This document shows positions 33,799-42,409 of a DNA stretch of 63,645 nucleotides, piece by piece. The DNA comes from an uncultured Muribaculaceae bacterium (GTDB taxonomy: Bacteria; Bacteroidota; Bacteroidia; Bacteroidales; Muribaculaceae). The notes under the pieces were generated by a model that saw only the letters and a program-made list of their open reading frames with translations, was not told the DNA's origin and did not search any database. Both the position numbers and the translations under genes were made by a program. The stretch lies in contig CAJUDL010000019.1 of NCBI GenBank assembly GCA_910585285.1, forward strand, positions 1 to 63,645, in the 5' to 3' direction. Position 1 is the first letter of the stretch, and every line of letters begins with the position of its first letter.

Positions 33799-34632
33799 AT
33801 GAATTATATTAATAGTTTTAAAACTGTTACGCGCCCTTACCGAAATGCATTTAGGGTATTGAAGCATCAGGGAATGGATATTCTAAAGTATATTTATCGA
33901 TATGTGCCAAAACATCGAGAACTGTTTGATCCATTAAAAAAATATAAGGATATCCATAAGGGGGAACGATGTTTCATTGTTGCAACTGGTCCCAGCCTAA
34001 CAATTGAAGATGTCAACAAATTAAAAGGAGAAATCTGCTGGACATGTAATTCGGGAATAAATCTATTTAGTAAAACAGATTGGCGTCCAGATTATTATGC
34101 CATTGCAGACGGAACAGTCTTTCAACGTATTAAAGATCATTTAGATCCCAATGAATTCAAGGCTTCATTTTATAACCATAAAGATATTGAATGGTTTGGC
34201 AATAATGTTATGCCATTGCCTATGTGGGTTAGTCTGGTAATGGATTCATCTACTAGAAATGCAATTCCTCACTGCTTAAGAAAAAAAAGGATGAGTCTGG
34301 ACATTAGCAAGAAAGTTTTTATGGGAGGTAATGTTACCAATGTCATTCTACAGATATGTTTCTATATGGGATTCAAAGAGATATACCTACTTGGATGCGA
34401 TTGTTCGTATAAAGGGGCATCTTTTCATTCTGAATTGACAGGGTATAAAAATGATGACAGGCTTTTTGAAAATGCAGATTATGTCGGATGGTCAATGATT
34501 CAAGATCATATGTGTGCAAAAAAGATTGCAGATAAGCTTGGAATTAAGATATATAATGCCACTCGAGGAGGCATGTTGGAAGTCTATCCTCGCGTTAGCA
34601 TTGATGATGTCATAAATACGGATACCCAATAG
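33799..34632 (+). CDS. DUF115 / GT42-sialyltransferase-like protein, probable ulosonate transferase
   Basis: 277 residues. A GxGPSL-type nucleotide loop is seen in KGERCFIVATGPSLTIEDVN near residue 55. Then come CWTCNSGINLF, RPDYYAIADGTVF, MGGNVTNVILQICFYMGFKE, IYLLGCDCSYKG and IKIYNATRGGMLEVYPRVSIDDV. This order matches bacterial sialyltransferases of GT42 and the related DUF115 fold, which use CMP-activated acids. It follows the KdsB homologue after 2 bp. The three genes would thus make, activate and transfer one acidic sugar. Enzyme class is inferred from fold-like motifs only. Confidence 0.6.
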   Translation: MNYINSFKTVTRPYRNAFRVLKHQGMDILKYIYRYVPKHRELFDPLKKYKDIHKGERCFIVATGPSLTIEDVNKLKGEICWTCNSGINLFSKTDWRPDYYAIADGTVFQRIKDHLDPNEFKASFYNHKDIEWFGNNVMPLPMWVSLVMDSSTRNAIPHCLRKKRMSLDISKKVFMGGNVTNVILQICFYMGFKEIYLLGCDCSYKGASFHSELTGYKNDDRLFENADYVGWSMIQDHMCAKKIADKLGIKIYNATRGGMLEVYPRVSIDDVINTDTQ

Positions 34633-34648
34633 ATTGTAAATAGTATTT

Positions 34649-35818
34649 ATGAGATTACTGTTCATATCAGCTTCTACTACAGCAAATGATCGCATCGCAT
34701 GGTCTGGCACAGTGTATCAAGCTTTAAAAGGACTTGAAAGAGCTGGATTTGAAATAGATTATCTATATGCAATGAGAGATTATCAGCAAACATTTATAGA
34801 TAAACTCTTATGTTCATACTGGATAAAAATTCCAAAATTGTTCGGCAAGACTACAAGAATGGATGAATCATTTTACAGTGTAAAGATATATAAAAAAACT
34901 CTTTCAAAATTTGATTTCTCTCCATATGATATTGTCTTTGTCCCAACACATATATCTATTTTAAATGCAATTCCCCGAAATATAAAAGCAAAGATTATAT
35001 ATCTAACAGATGCAACCGTTGATTCATTATTCGGATATTATACTGAATTTTCGAATCTAATATATCATAATTATTGGGAAGCACATTGTCTTGGAAAAAG
35101 GGCGTTTAAGCGTTCAGATTTGGTAATAGTATCGAGTGATTGGTGCAAACATAATGCAAAAGACCAATATGGAATAGACGAAACAAAAATCCAAGTTGTA
35201 GAATTTGGTGCAAATATTGATTCGGATGACATTCCAGAAATCCACAGGGCATATAATTCGAAAAAAAAACTGCATATTTATTGGAGTGGTGTTAATTGGG
35301 AAAGAAAAGGGGGAAGCATTGCTCTTGAATGTTGTCGTGTATTGATTGACAAAGGAATAAATGTTGAGTTCCATATTACAGGCATACGTGATCTTCCAGA
35401 GAGAATAGACTCTTTATCGTGGGTGCATAATTATGGCTTTTTAAATAAAAATAATGCCAATGACTATCATACATTAATCAATATAATGTCAAAGCAAGAC
35501 ATATTTTTATTTCCAAGTATTGCCGAGTGTTCGAGCATCGCACTTTGTGAAGCAAACGCTTTTGGCCTACCATGTTTTGTTTATGATACAGGTGGAACCT
35601 CTAATTATGTAAAGGAGGGATATAACGGTTATTTATTGCCATTAGGATCTTCAGGTAGTGATTTTGCAAATAAAATCAAGGAATGCATTGACAATAATCA
35701 GCTAAAGAGGTTAAGCGCAAATGCTCGTCAAATGTATTTAAATAGATTGAACTGGAATACTTGGAGTAAGAAAGTTCGAAAAGGAATTGAATCAATCATG
35801 TTCACAAAAGAGATGTGA
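34649..35818 (+). CDS. Glycosyltransferase family 4
   Basis: 389 residues. Start MRLLFISASTTANDRIAWSG; donor domain KLHIYWSGVNWERKGGSIAL near residue 208 and the IAECSSIALCEANAFGLPCFVYDTGGTSNYV block with the E-x7-E pair. The N-terminal half matches GT4 enzymes that act on mannose- or glucose-containing acceptors, but no finer call is safe. Starts 16 bp after the GT42-like gene and may act right after it. Confidence 0.85.
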   Translation: MRLLFISASTTANDRIAWSGTVYQALKGLERAGFEIDYLYAMRDYQQTFIDKLLCSYWIKIPKLFGKTTRMDESFYSVKIYKKTLSKFDFSPYDIVFVPTHISILNAIPRNIKAKIIYLTDATVDSLFGYYTEFSNLIYHNYWEAHCLGKRAFKRSDLVIVSSDWCKHNAKDQYGIDETKIQVVEFGANIDSDDIPEIHRAYNSKKKLHIYWSGVNWERKGGSIALECCRVLIDKGINVEFHITGIRDLPERIDSLSWVHNYGFLNKNNANDYHTLINIMSKQDIFLFPSIAECSSIALCEANAFGLPCFVYDTGGTSNYVKEGYNGYLLPLGSSGSDFANKIKECIDNNQLKRLSANARQMYLNRLNWNTWSKKVRKGIESIMFTKEM

Positions 35819-35842
35819 AGCTTTTTCAATAACAATAGAAAT

Positions 35843-36685
35843 ATGAAATATGTAGCTATTTGCGGTGGATTAGGGAATCAAATGTTTCAGTATGCCTATT
35901 TGACATATCTAAAAGATTTCTTTTGTGAGGATATCCGTATTTTTATACCCAATAAGAATTGGGAACATTCCGGAGGATTTGAACTTCATAGAGTTTTCGG
36001 CATTGAACACACTCCGGGAATAAGCGAAAAATTTTATGGAATGGGATTCCCCTTTACGAAAATATTCAGTCTCTTGCATCCTACATATTTTGGAAAAAAT
36101 TTTATAGTCAGTAATAATGATCTCCATCCATCATCCAAATATAAGTATTTCTATGGTACATGGCAAAGTGAAAAATACATAATAAATCCGGATAAAATAA
36201 AGAATATCTTTAAATTTAATCCTAAAGAAACTTCTTTAGAGACCCAAAAGATTGCAGAGATACTGAAAGTTAAAAATATTATTTCAGTCTCCGTACATAT
36301 ACGCAGAGGAGATTATCTGTCAACATCTTTTGTCGAAGGTTTCGGGAAATGCTGCAATATAGATTATTATAACAGAGCAATAAAACTATTTGCTTCAAAA
36401 ATTAATAATTTGAGATTTGTATTTTTCTCTGACGACATGGAATGGGTTAAAAAAAATTTCACTCTAAGAAATGCAATATATGTTGATCATAATAAAGGAA
36501 TTGATTCCTGGCAAGATATGTACCTTATGAGCTTATGCGATCATAACATTATTGCCAATTCAACATTCTCATGGTGGGGAGCATTTCTTAATACAAATCC
36601 ATCTAAAATGATAATAGCTCCTAAAAGATGGTGGAATACGATTGAAAACGATGATGTCATTCCTGAAAAATGGATACGCTTATGA
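35843..36685 (+). CDS. Alpha-1,2-fucosyltransferase-like (GT11)
   Basis: 280 residues. GT11 motifs: GGLGNQMFQYAYLTYLKDFF at the N terminus, the GDP-fucose-binding motif VHIRRGDYLSTSF near residue 152, RFVFFSDDMEWVKKNF, and NSTFSWWGAFLNTNPSKMIIAPKRWW near the end. It transfers L-fucose from GDP-fucose. The stop overlaps the next start by ATGA. A second GT11 lies at 44480, and gmd, needed for GDP-fucose, at 50824. Confidence 0.92.
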   Translation: MKYVAICGGLGNQMFQYAYLTYLKDFFCEDIRIFIPNKNWEHSGGFELHRVFGIEHTPGISEKFYGMGFPFTKIFSLLHPTYFGKNFIVSNNDLHPSSKYKYFYGTWQSEKYIINPDKIKNIFKFNPKETSLETQKIAEILKVKNIISVSVHIRRGDYLSTSFVEGFGKCCNIDYYNRAIKLFASKINNLRFVFFSDDMEWVKKNFTLRNAIYVDHNKGIDSWQDMYLMSLCDHNIIANSTFSWWGAFLNTNPSKMIIAPKRWWNTIENDDVIPEKWIRL

Positions 36686-37617
36686 AAATGACAGAAATAT
36701 CAATTATAATGCCGGTGTATAATGATGAAGCGAATATCGGTCGCATGATCGATTCTATTTTATTACAATCGTTTAATAACTGGGAATTAATTATTGTAGA
36801 TGACGGCTCAATTGATAATTCTGGGAAAATAGCGGATAAATACTCTGAGAATGATTCAAGAATCACGGTTTATCATCAGAATAATGAAGGGGTTGCCTCT
36901 GCAAGACAACGAGGACTTGATATATCATCCGGAAGATTTATAATATATGCAGATTCTGATGACTGGATGGAAAAAAGAATGCTTGAAGAGATGTGGGTCA
37001 AAGCTCAATCAGAAAATGCAGATGTTGTCATAACTGACTATTATTGTGATTCGATTAATGATGGATCTAAGTATTGTATTCAGAAACCGACATCATATGA
37101 TCCGAATCTTATAATTCATGAGTTCATTAATAACAATCTTCTTGGATGTTTGTGGAATAAACTTATCCGAAGAGATATTTATGTTAAAGCAAATGCTTTC
37201 TTTTCACCCGGTATTAACTATTGTGAAGATCTTCTAATGTTAATACGTTTATTTGTCGGATCAAATCCTTCGATTATATATCTTGGAAGAGCATATTATC
37301 ATTACCGAATAAACGATAAGTCTTTAACGAATCGAGTGACACGCGCGAGTCTTGATTCCATGCGCAAGTTTCACAATGAGACTTTGAAGTTATTACAGAA
37401 TGACTACAGAATAGAAGAACTTTCCCATTCATTCCTAATTAATGAGTTCTCAATTTATTTTATGAATAAGCTCTATAATGACAAAACAGAATTAAAAGAA
37501 AGATATTTATTGATAAAGAACATCATAGGGAAACATACTGGTTTAAGATGGAACCTCGGGTATAGATGTATTGAATACGGATGGATATGGTTAGCCCATA
37601 AATTATTACGATTCTAA
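36682..37617 (+). CDS. Glycosyltransferase family 2
   Basis: 311 residues from the ATG that overlaps the GT11 stop (MKMTEISIIMPVYNDEANIG). GT-A motifs: LIIVDDGSIDNSGKIADKY, EGVASARQRGLDISSGRFIIYADSDDWM (DxD), and YCEDLLMLIRLF. Third GT2 enzyme of the locus. Confidence 0.9.
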   Translation: MKMTEISIIMPVYNDEANIGRMIDSILLQSFNNWELIIVDDGSIDNSGKIADKYSENDSRITVYHQNNEGVASARQRGLDISSGRFIIYADSDDWMEKRMLEEMWVKAQSENADVVITDYYCDSINDGSKYCIQKPTSYDPNLIIHEFINNNLLGCLWNKLIRRDIYVKANAFFSPGINYCEDLLMLIRLFVGSNPSIIYLGRAYYHYRINDKSLTNRVTRASLDSMRKFHNETLKLLQNDYRIEELSHSFLINEFSIYFMNKLYNDKTELKERYLLIKNIIGKHTGLRWNLGYRCIEYGWIWLAHKLLRF

Positions 37618-37655
37618 ACTCTTAGTTTTTATTTATCTTAACCTTATAATTATTT

Positions 37656-38213
37656 ATGATTAGAACTCCAGAAGACCTAAAAGTTTATAAAGCAGCAGAT
37701 AAGAGATCCAACGGTATTACAAAGCGATTTCCAATTGGATTTAGCGATTGTCACTGGAGATTCCTAATAGCTTTACGACATGAAGAATATCATGCCAACA
37801 ATAAGGGTCTGCGGCATAAGATCTTACAAAAATTATGGGCGTTAGTACATTATCATTATGGACTTAAAATGGGTTGGGATATACCAATAAATACATTCGG
37901 GAAAGGACTGAAAATAAATCATTTTGGGCTTATCATTGTGAATCCCAATGCAAGAATAGGAGATTTCTGTGATATACATCAGGGTGTTAATATCGGACAA
38001 CACGGAGATTCCCAGAATGATGTTCCGACAATTGGCGATAATGTATGGATTGGACCCGGAGCAAAATTATTCGGAAAGATAAAAATTGGATCCCGTTGTG
38101 CTATCGGAGCCAATGCCGTTGTGGACAAAAGTTTTGAATCGGAAAATATAACCATCGCCGGTATGCCAGCTCGTAAAATCGGAGATACTGGGAACAGATA
38201 TATAAAATTATGA
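37656..38213 (+). CDS. Serine O-acetyltransferase-like hexapeptide transferase
   Basis: 185 residues. A helical N terminus precedes left-handed beta-helix turns: GKGLKINHFGLIIVNPNARIGDFCDIHQGVNIGQHGDSQNDVPTIGDNVWIGPGAKLFGKIKIGSRCAIGANAVVD, then ITIAGMPARKIG. The HFG and HQGVNIG motifs are those of CysE-like enzymes. In a capsule cluster it more likely acetylates a sugar than serine. Overlaps the next gene by ATGA. Confidence 0.85.
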   Translation: MIRTPEDLKVYKAADKRSNGITKRFPIGFSDCHWRFLIALRHEEYHANNKGLRHKILQKLWALVHYHYGLKMGWDIPINTFGKGLKINHFGLIIVNPNARIGDFCDIHQGVNIGQHGDSQNDVPTIGDNVWIGPGAKLFGKIKIGSRCAIGANAVVDKSFESENITIAGMPARKIGDTGNRYIKL

Positions 38214-38911
38214 TTCCTAAAATAATTCATTATTGTTGGTTTGGACACAATCCTATTACTCCGGAAGTCTCGGCATACATTAGAACCTGGAAAGAAAATT
38301 TCCCCGAGTTTAAAATTAAAAAATGGGATGAAGATAATTTTGATGTCAACGCGCTTATTTACACACGACAGGCATATTATGCAAAACGATATGCCTTTGT
38401 AAGTGATGTGGCACGTTTACATGCACTGGTAAACGAAGGTGGACTATACTTTGACACAGATATTTTAATAAAGAAACCTTTTCCCGAGGGTTGGTTCACA
38501 CTTGATGGCTTCAGTAGTTTTGAACATGACATTTACGTGCAGACCGGAGTAATTGCTTCTTGCGCACACAATGTGATATTGTCAGAATTTCTTAACTCTT
38601 ACAACGATAGAAAATTCTTTCAAGGTTTAAAATTTGATATCACAACAAATGTTTCCATCTTTACAGAAATAATGGGGAAATACGGTTTTTTGATGAATAA
38701 TAAAGACCAGACAATTAATAATTTCAGACTCTTTCCACAAGAATATCTATGCGCTAATGACTGGCAAAAAGGGAGATATGATGATATAAACACCTATGCG
38801 ATACATGATTTTAAAGGAGGATGGGGACGAGATGCTTTGAAATCTGCTTTGGGATATAAATTAAGAACATTTCAGACAATTTTTAAATGGCACCTGCACA
38901 ATTGGTTTTGA
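38210..38911 (+). CDS. GT32-type glycosyltransferase (capsular polysaccharide synthesis, Gly_transf_sug)
   Basis: 233 residues. MIPKIIHYCWFGHNPITPEV is the GT32 start, followed by VSDVARLHALVNEGGLYFDTDILIKKPF, where YFDTDI carries the DxD metal-binding motif. IHDFKGGWG near the end is the usual tail. These enzymes use UDP-Gal, UDP-GalNAc or similar donors. Coupled to the acetyltransferase before it by a 4-bp overlap. Confidence 0.9.
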   Translation: MIPKIIHYCWFGHNPITPEVSAYIRTWKENFPEFKIKKWDEDNFDVNALIYTRQAYYAKRYAFVSDVARLHALVNEGGLYFDTDILIKKPFPEGWFTLDGFSSFEHDIYVQTGVIASCAHNVILSEFLNSYNDRKFFQGLKFDITTNVSIFTEIMGKYGFLMNNKDQTINNFRLFPQEYLCANDWQKGRYDDINTYAIHDFKGGWGRDALKSALGYKLRTFQTIFKWHLHNWF

Positions 38912-38945
38912 TGTACAATTATTCTTTTCTAATAAAACACAATAT

Positions 38946-39521
38946 ATGATTGGACTGATGACATTTCTTAAAGCCTTATTTTTATTACCATTTATAGGTG
39001 TGTATTATATATTGTTACCCACAAGATTTATAAATATAATAAAAGAGGATTTTAAAGTTTGGTGCACCTGGCAAAATAAACGTTTTTGTCTCAGTACATT
39101 CATAGTATTTTTTGCATGTTTAAAAGAGTTTCGCACAGTCGTTTATAAAAGACTTGGGAATAGAAAGATATTCCTATATATGGTTTGGCGTCCTCAAGAT
39201 CATTGTTGCATATCTTGTGATGATATCAAACCGGGACTAATCATCCAACATGGTTATAGCACAGTTGTTGTGGCAAAGAAAATCGGACGGAATTTTCATG
39301 TTAATCAATGTGTTAATGTAGTTTGGAATGAAAACGAAAGATGCTCAATAGGAGACAATGTGAAAATTTGTGCGGCTGCTACAATTATCGGTGGTGTCCA
39401 TATTGGAAACAATGTTACAGTCGGAGCAGGAGCCGTTGTTGTAAAAGACGTGCCTGATAATTGTACTGTGGTAGGAAATCCAATGAGAATAATACATAAT
39501 GATAAAGAAATTAATCAATAA
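38946..39521 (+). CDS. Hexapeptide acetyltransferase, serine-acetyltransferase-like
   Basis: 191 residues. The N-terminal 25 residues are hydrophobic (LMTFLKALFLLPFIGVYYIL), so it may sit at the membrane. Beta-helix turns follow: GLIIQHGYSTVVVAKKIGRNFHVNQCVNVVWNENERCSIGDNVKICAAATIIGGVHIGNNVTVGAGAVVVKDVPDNCTVVGNP. It resembles WbbJ/CysE-type transferases in capsule loci. The next transferase gene begins 22 bp before its stop. Confidence 0.82.
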   Translation: MIGLMTFLKALFLLPFIGVYYILLPTRFINIIKEDFKVWCTWQNKRFCLSTFIVFFACLKEFRTVVYKRLGNRKIFLYMVWRPQDHCCISCDDIKPGLIIQHGYSTVVVAKKIGRNFHVNQCVNVVWNENERCSIGDNVKICAAATIIGGVHIGNNVTVGAGAVVVKDVPDNCTVVGNPMRIIHNDKEINQ

Positions 39522-40203
39522 AATAAAGGAGCTATATCGCCTTAGGTCTTCCGAGAGCTATATAACGTATCTAAGAAAACGAGGGATTCTCATTGGAGAG
39601 GGAACTTATATCCAATCACCCAAAACTACAGAAATTGATGATACAAGACCTTCATTGGTAACCATCGGAAAGAATTGCTTTATAAATAAACATTTCGAGA
39701 TTCATACACATGATTGGGCAACGCATGTTTTTCTGCATAGCAATAGAGAATTTGTCAATTCAAGCGGAAGAGTAATCATTGGAAATAATGTGGCTTTTGG
39801 AAGGCACGTGATGGTACTTAAAGGAGTAACAATAGGTGACAATTGTTTTATTGGTGCTAACAGTGTCGTGACAAAAGATATCCCTTCTAACAGTATTGCA
39901 GTGGGTACCCCGGCACGTGTTATCATGACTCTTGAGGAATATTATCAAAAACGATTATCTGTAAGTGAAAGAGAGGCGATAGATTATGCTCGGAGTATTT
40001 ATGAACGCTTTGGGAGAAAACCGGTTCCAGCCGATTTTTGGGAAGAGTTCCCGCTTTTTGTTAGTGGAGAAGATATAAATAAATATCCCGAAATACCAAT
40101 TAAACGACAATTAGGACCAATCTTTGACAAATATAAGAAAGAGCACAAAGCCAAGTATTCGGATTTTGATTCTTTCTTAAAAGCGATTTCACTGGATATA
40201 TGA
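39499..40203 (+). CDS. Hexapeptide acyltransferase
   Basis: 234 residues. Start MIKKLINKIKELYRL overlaps the previous gene by 23 bp. Hexapeptide turns: LVTIGKNCFINKHFEIHTHDWATHVF (HTHDW with the likely catalytic His), RVIIGNNVAFGRHVMVLKGVTIGDNCFIGANSVVTKDIPSNSIAVGTPARVI. A C-terminal helical tail of about 80 residues (ERFGRKPVPADFWEEFPLFV) is extra to the common core and may bind a partner or acceptor. Fourth such enzyme in the locus, so the repeat unit may be multiply acetylated. Confidence 0.82.
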   Translation: MIKKLINKIKELYRLRSSESYITYLRKRGILIGEGTYIQSPKTTEIDDTRPSLVTIGKNCFINKHFEIHTHDWATHVFLHSNREFVNSSGRVIIGNNVAFGRHVMVLKGVTIGDNCFIGANSVVTKDIPSNSIAVGTPARVIMTLEEYYQKRLSVSEREAIDYARSIYERFGRKPVPADFWEEFPLFVSGEDINKYPEIPIKRQLGPIFDKYKKEHKAKYSDFDSFLKAISLDI

Positions 40204-41366
40204 TATTTATTTTCAATATTTTAGTTTATGCCCTTTTTGCTTGGGTAATGTCCGGTTTTGCTAAGAAATCATATGAATTATATGGTGATGACGATGCCAT
40301 GGACAGTTACGAATGGGCATATGTCGCTTTTTTTACATTGATATGCGCATTAAGATGGAATACCGGAGTGGATTGCTATGGATATACATTAAGATTCATT
40401 CAAGGATTCAAACCGGATGAAGGAAACCAGGAATACTTATACAACTATGTAACTAATTTTATTGCTAATAATAGGATACCATTTTATTTCGGGCTTGGCA
40501 TTCTCGCATTTGGACAGATCTTTCCAATTGTGAAAGCATTAAACAAATATCGATTCATTCTTATAATATTGCCATTTGTGTTATTTGGAAATTGTTATTT
40601 TCTTACATATATGAATGGAGTAAGACAAATGATTGTTGCCTCCATGTTTGTTTATGCATGTAACTATATCCTCTACCGGAAACCATTCAAATATTTATTA
40701 TTTATATTTATTGGTGCGCTTATACATCATTCTGCATTAATGTTACTTCCTCTCTATCTCTTCACTTATATTATGCCATGTATAGAAAAACTTAATGAAA
40801 AAAGATATTTACTTCTTGGGATATTTGTTTCTTGCGTCATATTAGGATACTCTCCATCTTTTCAAAGTTTAGTATCTTATGCAGAAACTATTTCTGAAAT
40901 TACAGGATATGATAATTATACCGATCGCATGAGTTTGTTTCTTAATGGGGGATATACAGCAGAGGTTCATAGTTTCGGATTAATGATGATTTCATATTTC
41001 TTAATTGGTGTCTTCACTATTTGGTTTGGACCCAGACTCATATATAAATATGAGAATGATATTCCATGTTTGAATCTTTGGTATTTTCTTGCCGTAGCTT
41101 ATGCTTGTCTATATTTTTTAGTGTGTAACGTCAGTCATGTGCTAATTCGACCGGTACATTATCTAATTCCATTTCAGCTAATCATAGTTTCCCTTTTACT
41201 TTGGGATCTATTGCATGAAGAACGAATGCGGAATATAGCATATGCCTTGATCGTCATAGTATGTATGGAATGCTGTTGGAATCTATATAAGAATCAGAGT
41301 CCCTATTCTTCCTCTAATTATCATTTATCTTTGTTTTATAACGTATCAAGGTTCTATAAAGATTAA
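40200..41366 (+). CDS. Wzy-like capsule polymerase (EpsG family)
   Basis: 388 residues with about eleven hydrophobic segments. EpsG hallmarks: FFTLICALRWNTGVDCYGYT near residue 40, and a run like FLTYMNGVRQMIVASMFVYACNYILYRK then FKYLLFIFIGALIHHSALMLLPLYL, where the GVRQ and IHHSA motifs are conserved in the family. It joins repeat units on the periplasmic face. Only one Wzy candidate is in the window, which fits a Wzx/Wzy-dependent capsule. Confidence 0.88.
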   Translation: MIFIFNILVYALFAWVMSGFAKKSYELYGDDDAMDSYEWAYVAFFTLICALRWNTGVDCYGYTLRFIQGFKPDEGNQEYLYNYVTNFIANNRIPFYFGLGILAFGQIFPIVKALNKYRFILIILPFVLFGNCYFLTYMNGVRQMIVASMFVYACNYILYRKPFKYLLFIFIGALIHHSALMLLPLYLFTYIMPCIEKLNEKRYLLLGIFVSCVILGYSPSFQSLVSYAETISEITGYDNYTDRMSLFLNGGYTAEVHSFGLMMISYFLIGVFTIWFGPRLIYKYENDIPCLNLWYFLAVAYACLYFLVCNVSHVLIRPVHYLIPFQLIIVSLLLWDLLHEERMRNIAYALIVIVCMECCWNLYKNQSPYSSSNYHLSLFYNVSRFYKD

Positions 41367-41367
41367 T

Positions 41368-42405
41368 ATGAAACATCCTTTGATTTCCATAATAGTGCCA
41401 TGCTATAAAGTTGAGAAATTTCTTGATCGATGCATGGAAAGTCTCATAAAACAGACTCTAAAAGAAATTGAAATAATATTGATTGATGATTTATCTCCAG
41501 ATTCTACGCCTGTTTTATGTGACAGATGGGGTAATAAGGACGAAAGAATCAAAGTGATTCACAAAAAAAGAAATGAAGGACTCGGTTTTGCCAGAAACAC
41601 AGGATTAGATTACGCATCTGGCGACTACGTTATGTTTCTTGATAGCGATGACACATTTGAACTTGATACATGTGAGAGAATGTACAAAACCGCAGTTGCC
41701 CACAATGCAGATGTTGTGACAGGTAATTTTATAACTGAAGTCAGCCCGGGAATATGGGTGACATCTCATGAACAAGGCGGAGACCGACTTTTAAATGAGA
41801 AAGAAATTATAAATTATACACTCGATGTTATTGCAAGCGCACCATATATAAAACCGGATCGATTACATCCTGTTTCGGTATGCTTGCTTTGCATGAGACG
41901 ATCTATAATTAAAAACCATAACCTAAGATTTTATTCTGAACGGGAAATAGCATCAGAAGACACATTATTTAAAATAGCATTTTTAAGACGATGTAAAGTT
42001 ATGGTGTGTCTTGATTATCCTTTCTATCATTATTTCCATAATCAAAATTCTTTAACACACTCTTTTAAACCTGAAGCTTTCATTGGGATGAAAACTTTAA
42101 GAAAGAAATTGATTGAAATAACATCTAATGATAAGGATGCTCTACAGAGAATCAATCGTTTTGTAATTTCTGATATTAGAATGCATCTTACCAGATTAAT
42201 CAATTCTGATTACAACAATAAATATAATTATCTAATATACATTCTTAATGATGAAATTTGGAAAGAGCTTTCTTCTTTCAAACCATCATATTATGGATTA
42301 TATGCAAGGTTTTTTCATTGGTTATGTTTAACCAACTCTCCAAGATTCCTATATCTTTATATGTTTCTAACATCCCATATTAGAAATTTTCTCAATTCTA
42401 AATAA
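41368..42405 (+). CDS. Glycosyltransferase family 2
   Basis: 345 residues. GT-A motifs: LISIIVPCYKVEKFLDRCM, IILIDDLSPDSTPVLCDRWG, GLGFARNTGLDYASGDYVMFLDSDDTF (DxD), and SEDTLFKIAFLRRCKV. Starts 1 bp after the wzy stop. Fourth GT2. Confidence 0.9.
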   Translation: MKHPLISIIVPCYKVEKFLDRCMESLIKQTLKEIEIILIDDLSPDSTPVLCDRWGNKDERIKVIHKKRNEGLGFARNTGLDYASGDYVMFLDSDDTFELDTCERMYKTAVAHNADVVTGNFITEVSPGIWVTSHEQGGDRLLNEKEIINYTLDVIASAPYIKPDRLHPVSVCLLCMRRSIIKNHNLRFYSEREIASEDTLFKIAFLRRCKVMVCLDYPFYHYFHNQNSLTHSFKPEAFIGMKTLRKKLIEITSNDKDALQRINRFVISDIRMHLTRLINSDYNNKYNYLIYILNDEIWKELSSFKPSYYGLYARFFHWLCLTNSPRFLYLYMFLTSHIRNFLNSK

Positions 42406-42409
42406 TCAG

